From Pelagibius litoralis (GTDB lineage: Bacteria; Pseudomonadota; Alphaproteobacteria; Kiloniellales; Kiloniellaceae): DNA of 64,000 nt. This document shows, piece by piece, positions 26,132 through 32,749 of the stretch (the first letter of the stretch is position 1; each line of letters opens with the position of its first letter). The notes beneath the pieces were generated by a model. The model searched no databases, was not told the DNA's origin, and saw only the letters and a program-made list of their open reading frames with translations. The position numbers and the translations under genes are program-made. The stretch lies in contig NZ_JAAQPH010000011.1 of the NCBI RefSeq assembly GCF_011683915.1, forward strand, positions 151,353-215,352. The letters run 5' to 3'.

Positions 26132-27333
26132 AGGACCTTCTCTTCGGCGAGTTGATGGATCTCGGTCTCGCTCAGGCCAAGCTCCGAGAGGATTTCCTTC
26201 GTGTGCTCGCCCAACTGCGGCGGCGGGGCGGCGACCGCCGGTGCTTGGCCGTCGACCTTGATGCCGGTGCGCAGCAGGCGAATGTCCCGTCCAACCCCCG
26301 GTGCCTGCGCGAAGGTGGCGATCATGCCGCGGTCCTGGACCTGCGGTTCCTCCAGGGCTTCGGGCACGCTCAGCACCCGTCCGGCCGGCACGCCGGCGGC
26401 GTTCAGGTCGGTTTGCCACTCTGCCGCCGTCCTGCCGGACAAGGCTTCTTCAAGGATGGCATTCAGTTCTTCGCGCCGGGCCAGGCGGTCCTGTCGCGCC
26501 GCAAAGCGCCTGTCCTGGGCAAGGTCGCTGCGGCCGACGATCCGGCAGAGTGCTTCGAACTGTTCCTGTTTGTTGGCGGCGATGTTCAACAGGCCGTCGC
26601 CGGTGCGAAAAGTGCCGGAGGGACTGGCGGTCATGTTCTCGTTGCCCATGGGCCGGGGCTCGCGCCCTGCGACCAGAAAGTTGGAAACCACCCAGCCCAT
26701 GGTGGCAAGCGTGGCCTCCAGCATGGAGACATCGATGAAGCAGGCTTCCTTTGCCGCCGCGCCGCGGCGCGCCAGGGCGGCCGATATGGCAAAGGCGGCG
26801 GTCATGCCGCCGACGGTATCGGCAATGGGGTGGCCGGCACGGTAGGGGGCGGTGTCGGGATCGCCGGTGATCGACATGACGCCGGACATGCCCTGGATGA
26901 TCTGATCGTAGGCCGGCAGGTTGCGCAGGGGCCCGTCCTGGCCGAAACCGGAAATGGCGCAGTAGATGAGGTTCGCGCGGTCCTGCTTCAGTGTGTCGAA
27001 GCCGAGGCCGAGGCGCTCCATAACGCCCGGCCGGAAGTTCTCCACCACCACGTCGGCACCTGCGACGAGGTGGCGGAACAGCGCTTTGCCATTGTCGCTC
27101 TTCAGATTGAGGGTGAGAGAGCGCTTGCCGGCGTTCTGCGCCAGGAAGGACACGCCCATGTGCCTGGCGTTCAATTCCGCATCGGCGCCGAGTTTGCGGG
27201 CGAGGTCGCCGCCGCCCGGCACCTCGACCTTGATGACCTCGGCCCCCAGATGGGCCAGTTGGTGACAACAGAACGGGCCGGCCAGCACGTTGGTCAGATC
27301 CAGAATGCGGATTCCCTGCAGGCAGGCAGTCAT
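26128..27333 (-). CDS. CaiB/BaiF (class III) CoA-transferase
   Basis: A 401-residue enzyme that moves CoA between carboxylic acids. The N-terminal LQGIRILDLTNVLAGPFCCHQLAHLGAEVIKVE is the family signature. The catalytic Asp lies in CFIDVSMLEA (~residue 175), and YDQIIQGMSGVM and AGVPAGRVLSVPEAL are conserved. It is the first gene of a two-gene operon with the citryl-CoA-lyase-like gene and is divergent from an IclR regulator. The acid substrate is unknown; citrate or a citramalate-type acid is suggested by the partner. Confidence 0.9.
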   Translation of the reverse strand: MTACLQGIRILDLTNVLAGPFCCHQLAHLGAEVIKVEVPGGGDLARKLGADAELNARHMGVSFLAQNAGKRSLTLNLKSDNGKALFRHLVAGADVVVENFRPGVMERLGLGFDTLKQDRANLIYCAISGFGQDGPLRNLPAYDQIIQGMSGVMSITGDPDTAPYRAGHPIADTVGGMTAAFAISAALARRGAAAKEACFIDVSMLEATLATMGWVVSNFLVAGREPRPMGNENMTASPSGTFRTGDGLLNIAANKQEQFEALCRIVGRSDLAQDRRFAARQDRLARREELNAILEEALSGRTAAEWQTDLNAAGVPAGRVLSVPEALEEPQVQDRGMIATFAQAPGVGRDIRLLRTGIKVDGQAPAVAAPPPQLGEHTKEILSELGLSETEIHQLAEEKVL

Positions 27334-27382
27334 CGGCAGTGCCTCTGATTTCCTTGGTAACGATTATGTTTTTCCGATGTAG

Positions 27383-27393
27383 TTCTGATAGAA
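27383..27393. promoter_or_regulatory. Inverted repeat 1 in the IclR/CoA-transferase divergent region
   Basis: TTCTGATAGAA: TTCT and AGAA arms around GAT. It lies 50 bp upstream of the CoA-transferase start and resembles the second site 42 bp further right. Confidence 0.45.
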
Positions 27394-27424
27394 ACAACAA
27401 AATATGATAAAACTGGGCTATATG

Positions 27425-27439
27425 TTCTGCCAGACAGAA
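27425..27439. promoter_or_regulatory. Inverted repeat 2, operator candidate before the IclR gene
   Basis: TTCTGCCAGACAGAA: perfect TTCTG/CAGAA arms, ending 20 bp before the IclR start. With the first site it makes a plausible pair of binding sites for control of both divergent units. Confidence 0.55.
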
Positions 27440-27459
27440 TTTAAAGATGGGTCTGATCC

Positions 27460-28137
27460 ATGGCGAAGGACCGGGTTGAGGCGGTCGAGCGGGCTTTGAC
27501 GGTGCTGGAGGCCTTTGCCGAGGGGGAGGCATCCCTGAGTCTGGCCGAGCTGGCGGCGAGAACCGGCTTCTACAAGAGCACGATCCTGCGGTTGATCGGA
27601 TCGCTGGAACGCTTCGGTTATCTGGTCCGCATGGCCGGGGGCGGCTATCGCCTGGGCCCGAGCCTGGCCCGCCTGGGGGCGCTCTATCGCGACGAAAGCG
27701 ATCTCGAAGCGGTCTTGCGGCCCGTGCTGCGCCGTCTGCGCGATGACAGCGGGGAAACCGCCTCGTTTTATGTCCGCAGCGGCCTGACGCGAACCTGCCT
27801 CTACCGCGAGAATGCCGAACGGGAACTGCGCCATCATCTGGAGGAGGGAGCGCGCCTTCCCCTGATGCTGGGGGCGGCCGGCAAGGTGCTGCGGGCTTTC
27901 GCCGGTGAAAGTGATCCGGCTCTGCGGCGGGTTGCCCGGGACGGCTATGCTCTTTCCCTGGGCGAGCGCGATCCCCACATCGCCGCCGTGGCTGTCCCGC
28001 TGCTCGACCACGCCGGGCGGCTGCACGGCGCGCTCTGCCTTTCCGGCCTGGCAGCCCAGTTCACCCTTGGACACCAGCGCCGTTGCCGCGACCTTCTGAT
28101 CGAGGCCGCGGTGGCCCTCAGGTCCGGGCTCGTTTAG
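27460..28137 (+). CDS. IclR-family transcriptional regulator
   Basis: A 225-residue regulator. The winged helix-turn-helix is at residues ~5-60 (VEAVERALTVLEAFAEGEASLSLAELAARTGFYKSTILRLIGSLE, with a short wing GYLVRMAGGGYRLG). The effector domain retains the IclR pattern (LRRLRDDSGETASFYVRSG, LMLGAAGKVLRAF, AAVAVPLLDHAGRLHGALCLSG). It is divergent from the CoA-transferase/lyase pair, its likely target. Its stop overlaps the convergent acyltransferase gene by 4 bp. Confidence 0.9.
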   Translation: MAKDRVEAVERALTVLEAFAEGEASLSLAELAARTGFYKSTILRLIGSLERFGYLVRMAGGGYRLGPSLARLGALYRDESDLEAVLRPVLRRLRDDSGETASFYVRSGLTRTCLYRENAERELRHHLEEGARLPLMLGAAGKVLRAFAGESDPALRRVARDGYALSLGERDPHIAAVAVPLLDHAGRLHGALCLSGLAAQFTLGHQRRCRDLLIEAAVALRSGLV

Positions 28138-31100
28138 GCCGCGGCCGCCTGATCCAGCAACTTGGCGGCGCCGACGTAGTCCAGCTTGCCGGTTCCCAGG
28201 ACCGGCAGGGCGTCGACCTGTTGAACCGCCCGGGGCAGCATGATTTCGGCGACGCCCTTGGCTTTGGCGTGCGCCGTCAGGGCCTCAAGGCGGCAGTCTT
28301 CACCCTCGGTCAGCAGGACGATCTGCTCGCCCTTGCGGGGGTGGGGCATGGCCAGGGCCACGGCAAGCACGCCGGGCCAGACCTCGGCGGCCAGGGCCTC
28401 GATGGCCGCGAGAGAGACCATCTCGCCGCCGATCTTGGCAAAGCGTTTTGCCCTGCCGCAGATCCTGATGAAGCCGTCGTCGTCCAGGGTGACGATATCG
28501 CCGGTGTCGTGCCAGCCCTCGGCCGGCGGCTCCAGAACGCCCGGGTTCTCGGCCCGCAGGTAGCCCAGCATGACGTTGGGGCCGCGCACGTGCAGGCGGC
28601 CGCCCTCGTCGATGCCGGGAACCGGGTCGATGCGCAGCGTCATGCCCGGCAGCAGGCGCCCGGCCGTTCCCGGGCGGTTTTTCATCGGCGTGTTGACGGC
28701 CAGGACGGGTGACGTCTCGGTGACGCCGTAGCCTTCCAGCACCCGCACCCCGAACTTTTCCGCCCAGGCGCTGCGGGTCTCCGGGCGCAGCCGCTCGGCC
28801 CCGGCGAAAACCAGCCGCAGGCTGTAGAAGTCATAGGCATGGGCCATGCGGGCATAGCCGCTGAGGAAGGTATCGGTGCCGAACAGGATGGTCGCGTTGC
28901 AGTCGTAGGCAACCTCCGGGACGATGCGATAGTGCAGCGGCGAGGGATAGAGGAAGGTCTTCACGCCGGACAGCAGCGGCAGCAGAGTGCCCGCGGTCAG
29001 ACCGAAGGAGTGGAACATCGGCAGGGCGTTCAGCACCGTGTCCTCATGGCTGAAGTCCACCATGGCCGAGACCTGATAGCGGTTGGCCTGGATGTTCACG
29101 TGGCTCAGCACCACGCCCTTGGGCAGGCCTTCGGAGCCTGAAGTGAAAAGGACCGCCGCCTCGTCGTCGGGGCTGATTTTGTGCAGGCTCTGCAGGCGCA
29201 GCGCCAGGCGGGGGAAAGACGCCTTGGTGAGGGCCGAGAGCTTGGCGAGGAAACCGATCTTGGGACGGATGTCCTCCAGGTAGAGGATCGTTGCCTGCTG
29301 GCCGATCTCTTCGATCAGCGGCTCCAGCTTGCCCAGGCTGACGAAACGCCTGGAGGTGATGACGGTACGGATCTCGGCCGCGGCCAGGGCGGCGCGGATG
29401 CCGGCGGCACCGGCAGTAAAGTTCAGCATCGCCGGGGTTTTGCCGCAGGCATGGCAGGCAAAGAAACTGACCACCGCGGCATTGGCGTTGGGCAGCAGCA
29501 GGCCGAGGCGTTTTTCGCTGGGCGCGGCGGCCTTGAACTGCGCCGCCAGGGCAAAGGCGCCGGTCATGATCCGGCGATAGCCGATGGGGTTGCGCTCGAT
29601 GTCTTCCAGCACCGGCCGTTTGCCGTGCAGGCTGTGGGCATCGATCAGGCCCTGGAACAGGGTTTTCTCGCGCGGGCTCGTTTCGAAGACCATCTCGGTC
29701 ATGATGTCGTGCAGCCTGGCCCCGGCATAGGCCCGGGCCGCGCGTCCGCGCAGATCTTCCGGCACCTCGATGGAACGCGCCGGCAGAACGTTCAGCGTGA
29801 TCTTGGGAAACAGCCGGCGGCGCAGTTTGCCCTTGAGGCGTGAGAAGATGGTGTGCTGCGCGCCTTCGATGCGCAGCGGAATGATCGGCGCACCGGCTTT
29901 GGCGGCGATCATGGCCGGTCCGTCGTAGATCTTCATCAGCGCGCCGGTCACTGTCAGCCTGCCCTCGGGGAAGATCACCAGGCGGCGCTTCTGCTCCTTC
30001 ACCAGCTTCACCATGGTGCGGACGGTGAGCGGACTGGTGGGGTCCACCGGAATGAGATCGAAGAACAGGAAGGCGGGGCGCACCCACCATTTCTTGGCCA
30101 CGAAGGCGTTGATGGCGAAGGCCGGCTTGCCGGGCAGCAGGCAGCCCAGGAGGATGGCATCCAGGTAGGAGCTGTGGTTGGCCACCACCACCGCCGGGCT
30201 GCGCCCGTCGCCGTAGTGCTCCCTGTTGATCACGCGGGTGGCGAACAAGCGGCGCAGCAGGGTGGCGCCGATCGCCTTCACCACTTCGTCGGGAATCAGC
30301 TTCACAACGTAGATCGCCACCAGGAAGTTGGCGATGCCCAGGCAGAACAGCAGGACCTGCACCTTGACCCCCAGGGCCAGCAGAAGGGTCGTGAGGCCCA
30401 GCAGGGCGACCATCACCAGACCGTTCAGGATGTTGTTGCCGGCAATGGCCGAGGAACGGGTCTGCAACTGCGAGCGCGCCTGCAGCAGGGTGTAGAGCGG
30501 CACGGTGAACATGCCGCCGAAGGCCGCCAGGCCGATCATGTCGGCGGCGATGCGCAGGCCGGGCCAGGAGGAGAAGAAGGCGGCCATGCCGGCCTCCGCC
30601 CCGTTCGCTGTCGCCGCGCCGTAAGCGCTGACCGCAAAGGAAAGATCGACCAGGCAGAGCGCCATGCCCAGGGCGCCGAGCGGCACGTGGCGCGCCGACA
30701 CTTCGTCTTTCAGAAGCTTGGTCACCAGGGCCGTGCCGGCGGCGATGCCCAGGACGAAGCTGCCGATCAGGGCGTTGGCGACGTTGGCCGAGACGCCCAG
30801 GTCGCGCTTGGCGACGTCGGGGAAGATGGAGATCACGATCAGGCCAACGGCCCAGAACCAGGAGATGCCGACGGCTGAGCGCAGCAGCGTCACTTTCTTG
30901 CTGACAACGGCAAGGGCGTTCAGTGCGTTCTTCAGCGGGGCAAAGGCGTAGGCCGCGGCATCGCTTGCCGGCGGCGCGGCGGGGATGAAACGCGAAACGC
31001 CATAACCGGTGACGGCCAGTACCAGCAGACAGGCCATGACCACTTCGATCAGCCCCTGGGCGGCCAGGAAGCCGCCGAAGAGGGTGCCGGCGAGGATGGC

Positions 31101-31559
31101 GACGAAGGTCGAGGTTTCGATCAGGGCGTTGGCCTGGATCAGCCGCTCCTCGGGCAGATGCTGCGGCAGGATGGCGTACTTCGCCGGCCCGAAGAAGGCG
31201 GACTGGGTGGCGTAGGCAAACATCGCCAGAAGCACCAGGCCGCTATGGCCGGTGAAGAGGGCCGCCGCCGCCAGCAGGGCCAGGGGAATTTCGATCAGCC
31301 GGGTGATGCGGACGATCTTCGTCTTGTCGCTGCAGTCGGCCAGCTTGCCGGCACTGCCGGAAAACAGCAGCAGCGGCACCACGTAGGCGCCGGTGCCGAT
31401 CATCAGCGAGACGCCGGGCGCGGTTCCGAAGAGAGACAGGCCGTGAAAGGCGACCAGAAAGGCAAAAGCGCTCTTCAGCACATTATCGGTGAAGGCCCCG
31501 AAGGCCTGAACACAGAAGAGCGGCAGAAACCGCCGGCTGCGTAAGATCGATTGAGACAT
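28134..31559 (-). CDS. MFS-PlsC-AMP ligase fusion, Aas/LplT-like acyl-[ACP]-phospholipid acyltransferase
   Basis: A 1141-residue, three-module inner-membrane protein. Residues ~1-410 are an MFS transporter with the LplT opening (FLPLFCVQAFGAFTDNVLKSAF). Residues ~430-610 are a 1-acyl-glycerophosphate acyltransferase domain with HX4D in NHSSYLDAILLG and FPEGRLTVTG. Residues ~620-1141 are an acyl-activating enzyme with FTSGSEGLPKGVVLSH, GYGVTETSPVLAVN and WHDTGDIV. In E. coli the activities are split between LplT and Aas, which import and re-acylate lysophospholipids; here all are fused. ATG 31559 follows GGGGAG; an upstream ATG at 31631 is less likely. Two TetR-type palindromes lie upstream. 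Confidence 0.9.
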   Translation of the reverse strand: MSQSILRSRRFLPLFCVQAFGAFTDNVLKSAFAFLVAFHGLSLFGTAPGVSLMIGTGAYVVPLLLFSGSAGKLADCSDKTKIVRITRLIEIPLALLAAAALFTGHSGLVLLAMFAYATQSAFFGPAKYAILPQHLPEERLIQANALIETSTFVAILAGTLFGGFLAAQGLIEVVMACLLVLAVTGYGVSRFIPAAPPASDAAAYAFAPLKNALNALAVVSKKVTLLRSAVGISWFWAVGLIVISIFPDVAKRDLGVSANVANALIGSFVLGIAAGTALVTKLLKDEVSARHVPLGALGMALCLVDLSFAVSAYGAATANGAEAGMAAFFSSWPGLRIAADMIGLAAFGGMFTVPLYTLLQARSQLQTRSSAIAGNNILNGLVMVALLGLTTLLLALGVKVQVLLFCLGIANFLVAIYVVKLIPDEVVKAIGATLLRRLFATRVINREHYGDGRSPAVVVANHSSYLDAILLGCLLPGKPAFAINAFVAKKWWVRPAFLFFDLIPVDPTSPLTVRTMVKLVKEQKRRLVIFPEGRLTVTGALMKIYDGPAMIAAKAGAPIIPLRIEGAQHTIFSRLKGKLRRRLFPKITLNVLPARSIEVPEDLRGRAARAYAGARLHDIMTEMVFETSPREKTLFQGLIDAHSLHGKRPVLEDIERNPIGYRRIMTGAFALAAQFKAAAPSEKRLGLLLPNANAAVVSFFACHACGKTPAMLNFTAGAAGIRAALAAAEIRTVITSRRFVSLGKLEPLIEEIGQQATILYLEDIRPKIGFLAKLSALTKASFPRLALRLQSLHKISPDDEAAVLFTSGSEGLPKGVVLSHVNIQANRYQVSAMVDFSHEDTVLNALPMFHSFGLTAGTLLPLLSGVKTFLYPSPLHYRIVPEVAYDCNATILFGTDTFLSGYARMAHAYDFYSLRLVFAGAERLRPETRSAWAEKFGVRVLEGYGVTETSPVLAVNTPMKNRPGTAGRLLPGMTLRIDPVPGIDEGGRLHVRGPNVMLGYLRAENPGVLEPPAEGWHDTGDIVTLDDDGFIRICGRAKRFAKIGGEMVSLAAIEALAAEVWPGVLAVALAMPHPRKGEQIVLLTEGEDCRLEALTAHAKAKGVAEIMLPRAVQQVDALPVLGTGKLDYVGAAKLLDQAAAA

Positions 31560-31641
31560 GATCGCTCCCCTGTATTCCTGGGCAAAGCCCGCGTTGCGGC
31601 CGGCTATGCTGGGTCCCCGTTTGTATGGCATAGGTTCAAAA

Positions 31642-31655
31642 TTGAACGGTGTTCA
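31642..31655. promoter_or_regulatory. TetR-type palindrome 1 upstream of the acyltransferase fusion
   Basis: TTGAACGGTGTTCA, arms TGAAC/GTTCA around GGT. It lies 83 bp upstream of the Aas-like start. The same arms recur 30 bp away. Confidence 0.6.
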
Positions 31656-31671
31656 CTTATTTGAGCATTAA

Positions 31672-31686
31672 TTGAACGATGTTCAA
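31672..31686. promoter_or_regulatory. TetR-type palindrome 2 upstream of the acyltransferase fusion
   Basis: TTGAACGATGTTCAA, arms TTGAAC/GTTCAA around GAT, spaced exactly 30 bp from palindrome 1, about three helical turns. TGAAC-N3-GTTCA sites are usual for TetR-family regulators of lipid genes. No TetR gene lies in this window. Confidence 0.6.
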
Positions 31687-31750
31687 TAAGAAATTTCCCG
31701 CCTTCGGTTCCCCTGAGTAGCGCAACGCGGGTTTCAGGCGGGTTACTTTT

Positions 31751-31768
31751 TATTTCGTATACAAAGTA
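31751..31768. promoter_or_regulatory. Upstream operator candidate of the N-heterocycle cluster
   Basis: TATTTCGTATACAAAGTA matches its own reverse complement at 14 of 18 positions around GTATAC. It shares 13 of 18 bases with the site at 31836-31853. The gap 31560-31888 (329 bp) holds no gene, only these sites, the TetR-type palindromes and AT-rich promoter DNA. Confidence 0.5.
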
Positions 31769-31820
31769 ATTAATGAAACGTCGGCGATCATTCGTGTTTC
31801 CGCAAGTGATCCGGGCTTTC

Positions 31821-31853
31821 TTGACAGGGAAACTTTATGTTGCATACTAAATA
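31821..31853 (+). promoter_or_regulatory. Sigma70-type promoter with overlapping operator before the Mo hydroxylase
   Basis: A perfect -35 TTGACA (31821-31826) is followed after 16 bp by CATACT (31843-31848) as the -10. The -10 is inside TATGTTGCATACTAAATA (31836-31853), an 18-bp relative of the site 85 bp upstream. This is the arrangement expected for a repressed promoter, with a possible loop between two sites about eight helical turns apart. Confidence 0.55.
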
Positions 31854-31888
31854 AAAAAAGAAGCTCAGCAGATCGGGGAGTGTGGCAG

Positions 31889-32749
31889 GTGGGGTCTTAC
31901 CTTCGCCCGCAGCGGCTTGAGGAAGCGGTCGGCGCTTTGGCGGACGGCGGCTATACGGTTCTTGCCGGGGGTACGGATTTCTATCCCGCGCGCGTCGGTC
32001 GCGCGATTGACGATCAAGTCCTCGATATCACAGCCCTCGACGAACTGCGCGGTATTGCCGAACTCGGTGATCGCTATCGCATCGGCGCCCTGACCACCTG
32101 GAGCGATGTCATCGCCGCGCCGCTGCCCCCCATGTTCGACGGATTGAAGCTGGCGGCGCGAGAGGTCGGCGGCGTTCAGATCCAGAACGCCGGAACGCTC
32201 TGCGGCAACCTCTGCAATGCCTCGCCCGCCGCCGACGGCGTGCCGCCGCTGCTGACCCTGGCGGCGGAGGTTGAGCTGTCTTCCCAGGCCGGCAGCCGTT
32301 GCCTGCCGCTGGCGGATTTCATCCTCGGCAACCGCCGCACCGCGCGGCGGCCCGATGAATTGGTCACCGCGCTTTATCTTCCGAAGCCCGCCGGCGCGGC
32401 CTGCAGCGACTTTGTGAAACTCGGCGCCCGCAAGTATCTGGTGATCTCCATCGTCATGGTCGCGAGCCTGTTGGAACACGACGATGCCGGGCGGATCACG
32501 ACGGCGCGTCTGGCCGTCGGCTCCTGCGCCGCCACCGCGCACCGCCTGTCGGCGCTGGAGGAAGCGCTGCTCGGCAAGCCGCTGGATAGCGGCTTGCCCT
32601 CGGTTGTGACGGCCGCTCATCTCAGCCCCCTGTCGCCGATCGACGATGTGCGTGGCAGTGCCGAATACCGCATGGAGGCGGCGGCCCAGCTTGTGCGGCG
32701 CAGCCTGGAGCGGCTTGCCCGCCAATCTCAAACCGGTGCTGCAGTATGA
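31889..32749 (+). CDS. Mo hydroxylase FAD-binding subunit (nicotinate dehydrogenase-like)
   Basis: A 286-residue subunit of the xanthine dehydrogenase family that passes electrons from FeS clusters to FAD. It starts VGSYLRPQRLEEAVGALADGGYTVLAGGTDFYP, the first FAD loop, and has VGGVQIQNAGTLCGNLCNASPAADGVPPLL, the second FAD motif. The C-terminal CO-dehydrogenase flavoprotein domain ends it. GTG 31889 is preferred because GGGGAG stands 8 bp upstream; GTG 31880 is possible. It overlaps the next subunit by ATGA. Next to a 6-hydroxynicotinate-reductase-like gene, the natural substrate is probably nicotinate or a related pyridine carboxylate. Confidence 0.87.
   Translation: MGSYLRPQRLEEAVGALADGGYTVLAGGTDFYPARVGRAIDDQVLDITALDELRGIAELGDRYRIGALTTWSDVIAAPLPPMFDGLKLAAREVGGVQIQNAGTLCGNLCNASPAADGVPPLLTLAAEVELSSQAGSRCLPLADFILGNRRTARRPDELVTALYLPKPAGAACSDFVKLGARKYLVISIVMVASLLEHDDAGRITTARLAVGSCAATAHRLSALEEALLGKPLDSGLPSVVTAAHLSPLSPIDDVRGSAEYRMEAAAQLVRRSLERLARQSQTGAAV

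Noticed and set aside
25310..26419. Longer N-terminus for the citryl-CoA-lyase-like protein
   Set aside because: The extra ~95 residues are Arg/Gly/Pro-rich antisense-like sequence overlapping the CoA-transferase gene in another frame; the TTG overlapping its stop has a good ribosome-binding site.
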